From Candidatus Saccharimonadota bacterium (lineage in GTDB: Bacteria > Patescibacteriota > Saccharimonadia > Saccharimonadales > Saccharimonadaceae): a stretch of DNA of 64,000 nucleotides. The notes beneath the pieces are model-generated. The model was not told the origin of the DNA. It made no database searches and saw only the letters and a list, made by a program, of their open reading frames with translations. The DNA lies in the NCBI GenBank assembly GCA_017431725.1, contig JAFRKN010000017.1, positions 1-64,000 on the forward strand, in the 5' to 3' direction. This document shows positions 32,826-41,629 of this stretch, piece by piece (the stretch's first letter is position 1; each line of letters opens with the position of its first letter). The position numbers and the translations under genes are program-made.

Positions 32826-34190
32826 TTATTTGGAACTACCGTAATAATAATTATTATAATATTTTGAGGCTTTTTTATTTACCATATTAAACACTAACCC
32901 TGCAATCCTCGCTCCTACTTTATCCAACGAATCTTTCGCCGCGAGCAATTCAGTCTTACTCGTATGCGCGTCCTTTACAACAATCAAAGTCTCATCCACA
33001 AAACTCGACAAAATTACCGAATCCGCTAACCCACCAACCGGCGCCCCGTCAAGTATCACAACGTCATAAAAATCACTCAAAATTTTAATCAAACGTTTAT
33101 TTTTCTTCGACGCCAAAAGTTCACTCGGATTTGGCGGATAAGTCCCACAAGTAATAATATCCAGATTTTTCATCTTCGTAGGACGAACATACTTGCTAAA
33201 ACTCTTTAAATCACTAGCCAAGAGGTCCGACAATCCAAGCGTGTTCACTGCTCCAAACAATTTATGTATTCGACCTCTCCTCAAATCGCAATCTATCAAT
33301 AAGACTCGCTTATCCGCCTGTGCAAACGAAATCGCCAAATTTGCCGAAACAAAGCTCTTTCCCTCACCCGCATTCGAGCTAGTCATCAAAATCGTTCTAA
33401 TATTCTGATCAACCGCCGTAAATTGTAGATTAGTCCTTAGACTCTTAATATTTTCACTCACAATCGCCTTCGGTGCCCTCTCAACAATCAATTCACTCCC
33501 TACGCGTCTCGGCTGTACATCGCCTCTAAGAACATATCCCGTTACTGGCAAGCCAATTATTTTTTCTACATCATCACCCTGCTTAATTGTATCGTCAAGA
33601 TAGAACCTTAGGAATGCAAATCCTCCTACCGTCAAAATTGCAATTGCTACCGCCAATATCAAATCTCGCGTCAAAGTATTATTTGACGACACCGTCGGGA
33701 CTACTGCAACACTTAGCTGAGTAACATTTTCAATATTATAGATTTTTTTTACTTCTTCCGAAAAGACTTTCGCAATTTCATTCGCTATCGTCGCTGATAA
33801 TTTCGCATTCAGATCTTTTACTGTGATACTTAGAATCGAAGTATCTTCTACTGGCTTAATTGTTAAACTCTTGCTTAATTCTTTAACATCTACATGTAAT
33901 CCTAAATTTTCAATTACTTGATTTAAAACTAATTCACTTTTTGCAATCTCACCGTAAGTAGTCACTAATTTCTGGCTAGCGTTGATATCATTCAAAGTCG
34001 CCGCCGAACCGTCAAAACTCGCAACATCAGACTTGGCAATCACGACTGTCGTACGCGATTGATAAAGCGGTTTCTTAATATTTAAATCATAAACGGCCAC
34101 TCCAACTACCGCCAAAATGACAATAACTATAAAAGCCAAAATATAATGCCTTAAATAGACAAAAAAATCTTTAATATTTATTTCATCCAT
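32826..34190 (-). CDS. Wzz-type chain-length regulator fused to a BY tyrosine kinase (CpsC-CpsD)
   Basis: 454 residues. Two membrane helices (about 15-35 and 178-197) flank a Wzz domain. The cytoplasmic kinase domain has Walker A SNAGEGKS (about 269-276), Walker A' LLIDCDLRR and Walker B DVVILDGAP, then a C-terminal Tyr cluster (YYNNYYYG), the autophosphorylation tail. Wzz and kinase fused in one chain is the proteobacterial Wzc form, whereas the separate PHP phosphatase is the Gram-positive form, so the combination is mixed. A TAGGAG site precedes the ATG. Confidence 0.93.
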   Translation of the reverse strand: MDEINIKDFFVYLRHYILAFIVIVILAVVGVAVYDLNIKKPLYQSRTTVVIAKSDVASFDGSAATLNDINASQKLVTTYGEIAKSELVLNQVIENLGLHVDVKELSKSLTIKPVEDTSILSITVKDLNAKLSATIANEIAKVFSEEVKKIYNIENVTQLSVAVVPTVSSNNTLTRDLILAVAIAILTVGGFAFLRFYLDDTIKQGDDVEKIIGLPVTGYVLRGDVQPRRVGSELIVERAPKAIVSENIKSLRTNLQFTAVDQNIRTILMTSSNAGEGKSFVSANLAISFAQADKRVLLIDCDLRRGRIHKLFGAVNTLGLSDLLASDLKSFSKYVRPTKMKNLDIITCGTYPPNPSELLASKKNKRLIKILSDFYDVVILDGAPVGGLADSVILSSFVDETLIVVKDAHTSKTELLAAKDSLDKVGARIAGLVFNMVNKKASKYYNNYYYGSSK

Positions 34191-34242
34191 TCATAACTCC
34201 TATCGATTATTGTATCATAAGCATTAAAAAAGTAAATAGTTC

Positions 34243-35499
34243 TCATGACTCTGGCTCATCTTTTAAATATTCATTGATTTTATTAGTCACTTTTTGAATC
34301 GAATCCGCCGACGGTAACATTACATATAATGGTCTATTCGTCCCCATACTATAAGTCGGCTCCATCGTTCCGGTTCCATCTATCGTGATCGATTCAACCT
34401 TCCAATTTACCGGTCCAGTTAACTGTCTCCTAATAAATTCCGATACATTCTCACGCGAAATCGTTGTCTCAAACGAATCCGCCGCAATATCCAAAATCGC
34501 TGGTATTTTTAACAAATAATCCTTCGAACTCGATAACCTACCAATAATACTCGTAATCACTTGCTGCTGATTTTCGCCCCGATGTCTATCGCCTGTTTCA
34601 TAAGACTTACGCTCCCGTGCAAATCTTAAAGCACAATCCCCATCTACGTGTTGCGTCCCCACTACATAATTACAAGTCTTTTGTCCACCTTCTACTTTCA
34701 ACGTCATTTCTTTGTCCGAATTTATATCAATCCCATCTAATTGATCAACTACTTTAACAACCGTCTCAAAACTTACTTTAATCGTATAATCAATCGTAAT
34801 ATTCAAAAAATCTTCAATCGTAGTTTTGCTCATATTAATTCCATAGATGCCCGCGTGTGTCAATTTATCCTTCAACCCAACCGTATCATGTAATTGCACA
34901 TAAGTATCCCGCGGAATTGAAACTAACAAAATTTTTTCTTGTTTCGGATTTACCACCACTACAATATTAACATCCGACCGCGCTGTCGTCTTTATTCCTG
35001 TTCGCGAATCGCTCCCAGAAAGATAAACGATAAATGGCTCTGCCGTAATCTCCTTTTCTGAAATTATCATATCTTCACTTTCCAATTCAATTTCAAAAGT
35101 ATAGATAGTACGAATATTGTTTAGGACATTTTCTTCTTTCAATATTTCTAATCGGTCGTTTTCTAAGGCAATTGAATCGGTGATTAAGTTATGAAAAGTC
35201 TCAATCAACAAATCCATATCTTCATAAAAATCAACATCAACTTTAATCTCATTTTTTAATTTCTCGCTAGCGTTTGCTGCTTTTGGATCAGTTTTTAAAA
35301 ATCCAACACTCTTGCCTTCTAAATCAGCAAATTCCTTTAACTCGCTATCATCTAAAACAACTACGCTATATTGTTTCATCTCTGGCTTCCGCATCGTAAT
35401 TTTGTCAAGAAAGCCATTATAAGCTAAAAGATATCTCGCTCCAACCGCAGCCACCACGAGCACAATCACACCAAGAATTATTGAAATAACTTTTTTCAT
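34243..35499 (-). CDS. LytR-CpsA-Psr (LCP) family wall-polymer ligase
   Basis: 418 residues: one N-terminal membrane helix (about 4-24), an accessory domain, then the LCP domain (about 165-335) with SGSDSRTGIKTTARSDVNIVV, LVSIPRDTYV, KLTHAGIYG and CALRFARERKSYETGDRHRGENQQ. These supply the Arg and Asp residues that bind the polyprenyl pyrophosphate. LCP enzymes transfer lipid-linked glycans to peptidoglycan or proteins. TATAAT (35507-35512) ends 7 nt before the ATG, so the message is leaderless. It presumably attaches the polymer made by this island. Confidence 0.93.
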   Translation of the reverse strand: MKKVISIILGVIVLVVAAVGARYLLAYNGFLDKITMRKPEMKQYSVVVLDDSELKEFADLEGKSVGFLKTDPKAANASEKLKNEIKVDVDFYEDMDLLIETFHNLITDSIALENDRLEILKEENVLNNIRTIYTFEIELESEDMIISEKEITAEPFIVYLSGSDSRTGIKTTARSDVNIVVVVNPKQEKILLVSIPRDTYVQLHDTVGLKDKLTHAGIYGINMSKTTIEDFLNITIDYTIKVSFETVVKVVDQLDGIDINSDKEMTLKVEGGQKTCNYVVGTQHVDGDCALRFARERKSYETGDRHRGENQQQVITSIIGRLSSSKDYLLKIPAILDIAADSFETTISRENVSEFIRRQLTGPVNWKVESITIDGTGTMEPTYSMGTNRPLYVMLPSADSIQKVTNKINEYLKDEPES

Positions 35500-35531
35500 A
35501 CTGTTTATTATACACTACAAATCAACGAAAT

Positions 35532-35579
35532 AAAAAGAAGCTCCTGCGGTAGGAACATACTGTCCCGTGCAAGAACTTC
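35532..35579 (-). terminator. Terminator downstream of ugd and the toxin remnant
   Basis: On the minus strand GAAGTTCTTGC pairs with GCAGGAGCTTC (one G-T pair each side), with an inner GGGAC/GTTCC stem, followed by TTTTTATTT. It closes the transcript before the LCP gene promoter. Confidence 0.75.
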
Positions 35580-35595
35580 AATACTTGTTATTATA

Positions 35596-35799
35596 CTAAA
35601 CTAAGGAATCGATGTCAATAATCTCGCCACGTTTGGTGATTAGAATTAGTTTACCTATTTGTCTTTGTCCTCGAACCTTGCGGATTAAAAACTGTTTTAC
35701 GACGCCATCTCGCATTCCTTTTATACGCGAAGAATCGATGATAATATTTTTAGATTGTTTTAATCCACGTTTTATGTTGCGTTCTAATTTTGCCTTTTT
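35596..35799 (-). pseudogene. 5'-truncated remnant of a CdiA-type / contact-toxin nuclease domain
   Basis: The frame is open for about 67 codons after a TGA and has no start codon or ribosome site. The visible protein includes LKQSKNIIIDSSRIKGMRD and IGKLILITKRGEIIDID. This pattern (KQ..NIIID, then a basic stretch and a final ITK.GEI.DI strand) resembles the C-terminal half of CdiA-type or phage-head-linked BECR tRNA nuclease domains. The N-terminal carrier and the first part of the fold are missing. The 68 nt up to the ugd stop do not restore it in another frame. It is probably a dead fragment. Confidence 0.5.
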
Positions 35800-35867
35800 T
35801 CATGCGCCAAACCTATCACACAACCAAAAAAACTTCAACCCGACTAAAACACTTGCGCTTTTAAAGA

Positions 35868-37052
35868 CTAATCCCTAGCAAACAAATCCCGAGTATAAAC
35901 AATATCCGCTACGTCACGTAGTTTATCTTCTAAACGATTCGCGAGTATTACGTCGCTACGCTTAGTAAACTTCTCAAAATCATTTTCAACTTCAAATCCG
36001 CTAAACTCTTTTTCGTTTAACGTCGGTTCATAAATAATTACTTCGACACCTTCCCCGCGTAAATATTTAATGACGTCTTGAATCGCAGATGAGCGAAAAT
36101 TATCCGAACCACTCTTCATCGTCAAACGGTAAACGCCGACGGTCTTAGGTTTACGTTTGCAAACATCCTTAGCGATAAATTCCTTTCGAGTTTTATTAGC
36201 ACGCACGATCGCTCTAATTAAATCTTGTGGAACGTCACGATAATTTGCAAGAAGCTGTTTTGTGTCTTTAGGCAGACAATACCCGCCATAGCCAAAAGAA
36301 GGATTATTATAATGTGTACCAATCCTCGGATCAAGACATACGCCGTCAATTATTGCTTTAGAATCAAGACCTTTTACTTTTGCATAAGTGTCTAATTCGT
36401 TAAAATAAGCAACACGAAGTGCGAGATAAGTATTTGCAAATAGCTTTACCGCTTCAGCTTCGGTCGGCCGCATGAATATAACCGGAACATCTTTGTTTAA
36501 AGAAGCATCTTTCAAAAGTTTAGCGAAAGATTTTGCTTTTTCGGCCTCGTCTCCTATAATAATTCGAGCCGGATAAAGATTGTCATACAGAGCCTTCCCC
36601 TCACGCAAAAACTCCGGCGAAAAGAAGATATTATTGATATTATATTCGCTACGAATCCGCTCAACATATCCGACCGGGATCGTCGACTTAACAACAATTG
36701 TTAGATTGTTATCCTTCATACTAATAGCTTTTTTAATAATATCCTCAACCGCGGAAGTATCGAATGTGTTAGTTTCATCGTCATAATTCGTCGGCGTAGC
36801 GACAATTACAAATTCAGCCCCCTTCATAGCATCTTTATAATCCGTCGTTCCACGAATGTTTAGTTTGCGCTTCCCAGCTTTCGCTTCATCGAAATACTTT
36901 TCGATATATTCATCCCGAATCGGCGAGACTAAATTACTAACCTTATCGGCTTTATCTTGATGAATTTCGAGAACTACTACTTCATTTTTTTGGGCCAGCA
37001 ATGTCGCTAGAGACAGACCAACATAACCACCACCCGCAACAGTTATCTTCAC
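35868..37052 (-). CDS. ugd: UDP-glucose 6-dehydrogenase-type nucleotide-sugar dehydrogenase
   Basis: 394 residues. The N-terminal NAD loop is [13 protein letters not shown] (about 7-19), [10 protein letters not shown] and [23 protein letters not shown] follow, and the catalytic Cys lies in [14 protein letters not shown] (about 260). It oxidises UDP-hexose to UDP-hexuronate, an acidic building block for the polymer. Codons with CG (TCG, ACG, CGT) are more common than in adjacent genes. It stands between a toxin-antitoxin pair and a toxin remnant, so this part of the island has probably been exchanged. Confidence 0.93.
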   Translation of the reverse strand: MKITVAGGGYVGLSLATLLAQKNEVVVLEIHQDKADKVSNLVSPIRDEYIEKYFDEAKAGKRKLNIRGTTDYKDAMKGAEFVIVATPTNYDDETNTFDTSAVEDIIKKAISMKDNNLTIVVKSTIPVGYVERIRSEYNINNIFFSPEFLREGKALYDNLYPARIIIGDEAEKAKSFAKLLKDASLNKDVPVIFMRPTEAEAVKLFANTYLALRVAYFNELDTYAKVKGLDSKAIIDGVCLDPRIGTHYNNPSFGYGGYCLPKDTKQLLANYRDVPQDLIRAIVRANKTRKEFIAKDVCKRKPKTVGVYRLTMKSGSDNFRSSAIQDVIKYLRGEGVEVIIYEPTLNEKEFSGFEVENDFEKFTKRSDVILANRLEDKLRDVADIVYTRDLFARD

Positions 37053-37101
37053 TTTTTACTCCACTTTTTAGAAATTTGTTAAAACTAGTTTAGCTCAAAT
37101 A

Positions 37102-37425
37102 TTACTTATAGTCAATTTTAAGATCACCTATTTCTTTCAAATTCCTTCGAGCATATACGATTCTTAGAACCGATACGATTTTTTCATCTTTAGATATCTC
37201 AAATATTATTCTATATTTCCCTACCTTCGCGGAACGGAATCTCTCATCATATTCATACATCGGGTGTCCTTCCGGAAAAACGGCAAGCGACTCAATTTTA
37301 TTAATAATTTTATTGGCCCACTTTCTAACACTAGATAGCCAAGTGATTCCGCGAAGATTTAAAATAATCTCCTCGAAATCTTCCAATGCTTCCGGAGTTA
37401 AAGACACTTTATAAATTGATGGCAT
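37102..37425 (-). CDS. RelE/ParE-family toxin
   Basis: 107 residues with the RelE/ParE-like fold pattern: EALEDFEEIILNLRG, WANKIINKIESLAVFPEG, MYEYDERFRSAKVGKYRIIFEI and VSVLRIVYARRN. RelE-type toxins cleave mRNA in the ribosome; ParE types poison gyrase; the sequence does not settle which. It overlaps the antitoxin stop by 17 nt and is read from the same promoter. Confidence 0.9.
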   Translation of the reverse strand: MPSIYKVSLTPEALEDFEEIILNLRGITWLSSVRKWANKIINKIESLAVFPEGHPMYEYDERFRSAKVGKYRIIFEISKDEKIVSVLRIVYARRNLKEIGDLKIDYK

Positions 37426-37729
37426 ACTTTTCTTTCAGCTGTTTTTTTATGTCTTTAGTTGTGATGTATTTATTAGAAGCAATTTGTCTCTTTGCTGAGC
37501 CACTCGCGTCCGTCAATAGTTTTTTAATTTCATCGGACGTCATTAAAGCTTCATCCGGAATATTTGCGCGACGCTTATTTAAGCGAATTGGAACTTTTCC
37601 TTGACGAACAGTTTGGATATATAATTGTTCTATTATATCAGAAGTAGTGTGTCCAGACTCCGCAAAAATCCGCTCCGCCCTCGCTTTAAGATTGGGTTGT
37701 ATTCGGGTATGTATCGTAGCTGTTCTCAT
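37409..37729 (-). CDS. RelB/DinJ-family antitoxin
   Basis: 106 residues from the ATG at 37729, which has GGAG 8-9 nt upstream; an in-frame start 37 codons earlier would swallow the promoter. The N-terminus MRTATIHTRIQPNLKARAE is a ribbon-helix-helix DNA-binding motif as in RelB/DinJ. The Lys-rich C-terminus should wrap the toxin. It presumably represses its own operon through the palindrome in the promoter spacer. Confidence 0.88.
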   Translation of the reverse strand: MRTATIHTRIQPNLKARAERIFAESGHTTSDIIEQLYIQTVRQGKVPIRLNKRRANIPDEALMTSDEIKKLLTDASGSAKRQIASNKYITTKDIKKQLKEKYAINL

Positions 37730-37754
37730 TTTAATTATTTTCTCCTTATATTCC

Positions 37755-37783
37755 ATATTACTAAAAATGTGTCCACATTTCAA
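37755..37783 (-). promoter_or_regulatory. Toxin-antitoxin promoter with operator palindrome in the spacer
   Basis: -35 TTGAAA (37778-37783), 17 nt, -10 TAATAT (37755-37760). AAATGTGGACACATTT (37765-37780), with perfect 7-bp arms, fills the spacer, an ideal place for RHH antitoxin repression. Confidence 0.75.
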
Positions 37784-37926
37784 GAGTAAAATATTAATAT
37801 TATTACTTTTATCAATACCGTCCGGCTGATTTTCTATCATAAATCTCCTAATTATTTTAGGAAACTACTATCACATCGGAAAAAATAATTCAACCCCAGT
37901 ATCTCGGTTAAGCTTTAAGTACTCAT

Positions 37927-39243
37927 CTATTGCAAAGTATCGCCGCTGAGTTTTTTTCGTTTGACTGTAATCCTGAAAAATATAAAAGATATAGCACTAT
38001 ATAGTAAATAAGAGATCAAATATGCTAAGGCGTAACCAATAGCACCATTCTCTTGTAAGATGAAGAAACAAACAATAAAGATAATTGCCCAAACAACGTT
38101 CAAAATGAAACTTAGCCAGATTCTTCCAATTGCATAAAAGATACTTCCAAATTGAGACTGTATCGAATACATTACGGCGGCTATAAGCATCACTATAAAA
38201 GGTAAAGAATAATCGGTGTAATAATCCCCGTACATTTTTAGTAGCAACCCTGAAAAAATTCCTAATAGCGTAGACATGATGAATGTAAATAAAGCAGAAA
38301 ACAATATCATCTTATATGAAATCTTTTTAAATTCGACCATTTTATTTTCATCAAACAATTGCGTGTATATCGGTCTCACTTGACCTAATTGCTGCGGGAT
38401 ATAATTTAAAATAGTGAACCATTGTAAACACACGGAAAAGGCAGCAAATTCTTCATAACTATTACTTTTTGTAAAAATTGAATTTGTCACCCACACTATA
38501 GGCACTACAAAAATCGACGATAGTAGTGCCGGAATCGCAACATTTCTAATCGCTTCTTTAACCGTGCCATTAATACAAAATTTTAATTTAATTCTTTTCT
38601 TAATCAAAACATTTTTCAATACCATGAAAAACAGTATCGCCATCAATAAATTCTGAATCAATAAAGCAATGATTGCTCCAACTGTTTTAAAATGATAAGC
38701 AATAATTACCCCAATCACCAACATCGCAACGCTTGAAACTAATTGGTAAGTCGCAATCTTATTATATTTTTCAAAACCCTGCAAAGTACCTTGCAAAATC
38801 AACGCCACCGACGTAAAGAAAATCGTCAGTGAGGTAATTCTTAAATAATTTGAAATATCTACTTCTTCACTTATCAATGCGGAAATCCATGAAGCCGCAA
38901 AAAACATCACCAAAGACACAGCAATCGAAATAAAAACGTTAAATACCAATAAAGTTTTTATTATTATTCCGGCTAACTTTTTGTCTTTATTCCTATATAA
39001 AGCAACATACCTAGATAGTGTAGAGCCTAAACCTGCCCCGGCAAAAATCGTAAAAGTTTGCACTGTATTATTCACAATTGAATAAACACCATACTCAGTC
39101 GTGTTTAATATTCTAGCAAGAATAATATTAAAAATAATTAAAATACCCTTAGCTACTATGGCACCACCGGCACCAAATATTATGGCTCTTAAAACCCTCT
39201 GGACCAAAGTATTACCTTTCAATTTGACTAGGTATTGCTTCAT
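37927..39243 (-). CDS. Polysaccharide flippase (Wzx/MOP superfamily)
   Basis: 438 residues with about 14 membrane helices; FGAGGAIVAKGILIIFNIILARIL and YGVYSIVNNTVQTFTIFAGAGLGSTLSRYVA near the start are typical of the MOP/RfbX family. It moves lipid-linked repeat units across the membrane. The start overlaps the polymerase gene by 32 nt. It is the last gene of the long glycan operon. Confidence 0.9.
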   Translation of the reverse strand: MKQYLVKLKGNTLVQRVLRAIIFGAGGAIVAKGILIIFNIILARILNTTEYGVYSIVNNTVQTFTIFAGAGLGSTLSRYVALYRNKDKKLAGIIIKTLLVFNVFISIAVSLVMFFAASWISALISEEVDISNYLRITSLTIFFTSVALILQGTLQGFEKYNKIATYQLVSSVAMLVIGVIIAYHFKTVGAIIALLIQNLLMAILFFMVLKNVLIKKRIKLKFCINGTVKEAIRNVAIPALLSSIFVVPIVWVTNSIFTKSNSYEEFAAFSVCLQWFTILNYIPQQLGQVRPIYTQLFDENKMVEFKKISYKMILFSALFTFIMSTLLGIFSGLLLKMYGDYYTDYSLPFIVMLIAAVMYSIQSQFGSIFYAIGRIWLSFILNVVWAIIFIVCFFILQENGAIGYALAYLISYLLYSAISFIFFRITVKRKKLSGDTLQ

Positions 39244-40531
39244 CTTTTAACCTTAATCTACACAAAAAACTTATTACGTAAAGTGTTATAATCGAATACG
39301 CCATCCAAACAAAACCATTATACACCGACCCTCTCCCAATAATAATATAAGTTATTGCTATCACGAAAAATACAGATACTTTTAGATAATTTGAATTAGT
39401 TTTAATAATTAATTTATCCAAAAGAAGCACAAAGATAGCCCAAAATATCCCCATAAATACAAAACCTAAAAAGCCAAAGTTAGCGTAACAATCACCAAAC
39501 AATGTCGGATGGACACTATAACCAGAAATTGTCGGATCAACAGCATGACCCATACTAATAGCAAAATCTGGCGGTTTCAAACCAAATGACAAACTAGTAG
39601 GCACCATAAATAACAACATTCTTTTATAAGTATGCCCTTCGCCAAAATTTTCAAAATTATTTTTATTTTCTGCGAAATAATAAAAGAAATTTTTTAGACC
39701 CAATTCTCCATTATCAGTCTGTATATACTGATTAACTTTATCATTAAAGCTTGTCACAGAAAAATCGGAAGCGAAATCAGATAAAGTCCCGTAATGTCGA
39801 AAAACTCGCAACCCATACACAGTATAAATAATTATCACCAAAGATGCAGCCAAAATAATCACCAACTTAAGACTCAATGTCTTATATTTCATAATAAACA
39901 AAGATAAGAAAGTACATATAAGTGGAAGAATTTCTATTCTATTTCGAGAAATTATCACTTCAATTATCACCAATAAAGACAAAAATATCACTTTTTTATA
40001 TTTTTTTTCCAACAAAGCCAATAACAATGCCACACTACCAACAAAATATAACACAGAAAATAGTTCAGAAAAACTAAACACACCACCCGTCGAACTCACA
40101 TGTCTCATTGTCGCCCACGAAGTGTTTTGTAACCCTCCAGAACCAGTAATTAATAAAAATAATCTTATTATTACAACTAACACCATTATCACCGTTAAAA
40201 CATTAGAAAACCTCGTAATATATTTTCTATATTTTAAAGCTTCATCTCTCAACTTAATCCTATCAACATTAAAAACATTGGATTCTTTCCTACCAAACAA
40301 TAATATTGTTATATGATATATTGCGCAAAATAGAATAACATATAATGATACCTCATTTAAAGCATCGACACTAAAAGTATTGCTCCCCATCAAACATGTT
40401 GCTAAATGTGATATCGCAAATATCACAAACAACATTGCCCACAAAAAAACCGAAGCGGATCTCCTTTTATATTCATAGAATAAAATATATAAAATTATGA
40501 TAAATTGTATAATCCCTAGCAAAATCGACAT
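39212..40531 (-). CDS. O-antigen-type polysaccharide polymerase (Wzy-like)
   Basis: 439 residues, about 11 or 12 membrane helices with one large outer loop (about 240-330), the layout of Wzy/EpsG-type polymerases. Motifs in this family are weak, so the call rests on topology and position between glycosyltransferase and flippase genes. It would join repeat units on the outer face. Confidence 0.75.
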   Translation of the reverse strand: MSILLGIIQFIIILYILFYEYKRRSASVFLWAMLFVIFAISHLATCLMGSNTFSVDALNEVSLYVILFCAIYHITILLFGRKESNVFNVDRIKLRDEALKYRKYITRFSNVLTVIMVLVVIIRLFLLITGSGGLQNTSWATMRHVSSTGGVFSFSELFSVLYFVGSVALLLALLEKKYKKVIFLSLLVIIEVIISRNRIEILPLICTFLSLFIMKYKTLSLKLVIILAASLVIIIYTVYGLRVFRHYGTLSDFASDFSVTSFNDKVNQYIQTDNGELGLKNFFYYFAENKNNFENFGEGHTYKRMLLFMVPTSLSFGLKPPDFAISMGHAVDPTISGYSVHPTLFGDCYANFGFLGFVFMGIFWAIFVLLLDKLIIKTNSNYLKVSVFFVIAITYIIIGRGSVYNGFVWMAYSIITLYVISFLCRLRLKDEAIPSQIER

Positions 40532-40533
40532 AC

Positions 40534-41622
40534 CTACTTCTTCAATATCCTTTCAAAAAAAGCTATTTCATCTCCCCCAGTCACATCTAAATGATATTTG
40601 TTGGGTGCCTGATTCGCTCCTTTAACAATCCTTTTATATATATCTTCTAAATTATTTTTTGATAAATCATTCTTAATATAACCCACATTTTTAAAATCAT
40701 CAAAAATCTCATGGCAAACCGGAATATCAGACGTTATCAATGGTATTCCAAAAGAAGCCATTTCACATGCCATCAATCCTTGAGCATCTGTCCTCGTCAA
40801 CATCAAAGCGCATTTTGCTTTATTCATATAACGAATAATATCTTCGTGTTGCACATTCTCATCGAGCCACTCCACATTATCTGATCTTTTATTGTAAGTA
40901 AAATATCTTCCTTTTCCTATTATCAAAAATTTTTGCGAAGGATTTTTACGTGCAAGTTTATTAACTAAATCAACACAGTATTTCGAACCGTCCAAATTCC
41001 CTCTTACCGTAATATAATCATATTTTTTATTTGTCTTAGTATTATAATGCTGTTTTATAAATTCTTCACCTACACTATTATATATAATCTGCGAATTATT
41101 TTTTATCATGCGCTCGCCTATTTTCACCCACTTCTTAAATTCATCCTTCATCCATTTACTTACAAAAATATAATAGTTTTTATCATTTGTCTTTTTAAAA
41201 TATCTATGCCATACCAATAATTTAATCCTGTCATAAACATCTTTACCTAAAATCTTATGTTTTCGCTGCATATATGCAAAAGGCTTAGAATAAACCTTGC
41301 TACACATCAAAACCTCGTGACCATGAAAGAAAAATACATGTTTATTAAACTTTTTTCCAAACCTTTTCAAAAAAAGATAATGATTACGTAAATTTGCAGC
41401 ATGTAATACTAACAAATCATAATCGTAATCTTTCCTTTTTTTAAAGTCATCATAGCTCAAAACATTGATACCATCTATCTTGTAAGATCTCGGAGTTGCA
41501 AAACTTATTACATCTACATCTATCCCCTGCTTTTTATAATACATATTTCTAGTATGTATATAATATAACGAAATACCACCGTCATTGTTTGGGTAATTTG
41601 CAGCTAAAACCAAGATTTTCAT
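40534..41622 (-). CDS. GT4-family glycosyltransferase
   Basis: 362 residues, GT-B fold. The N-terminal ILVLAANYPNNDGGISLYYIHTRN has the usual Gly loop for acceptor binding. The C-terminal half has ITVRGNLDGSKY, IIGKGRY and the donor-site stretch DAQGLMACEMASFGIPLITSD (EX7E-like). It transfers a sugar from a nucleotide donor during repeat-unit assembly. The ATG at 41622 is preferred because GAGGTAGG stands at the right distance. Confidence 0.88.
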   Translation of the reverse strand: MKILVLAANYPNNDGGISLYYIHTRNMYYKKQGIDVDVISFATPRSYKIDGINVLSYDDFKKRKDYDYDLLVLHAANLRNHYLFLKRFGKKFNKHVFFFHGHEVLMCSKVYSKPFAYMQRKHKILGKDVYDRIKLLVWHRYFKKTNDKNYYIFVSKWMKDEFKKWVKIGERMIKNNSQIIYNSVGEEFIKQHYNTKTNKKYDYITVRGNLDGSKYCVDLVNKLARKNPSQKFLIIGKGRYFTYNKRSDNVEWLDENVQHEDIIRYMNKAKCALMLTRTDAQGLMACEMASFGIPLITSDIPVCHEIFDDFKNVGYIKNDLSKNNLEDIYKRIVKGANQAPNKYHLDVTGGDEIAFFERILKK

Positions 41623-41629
41623 TATCATC

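Noticed and set aside
35612-35878. 88-codon plus-strand open frame between ugd and the LCP gene
   Set aside because: It is opposite the toxin remnant, which has a protein-family-like pattern; the plus-strand product is Pro/Phe/Asn-rich without ribosome site or promoter.
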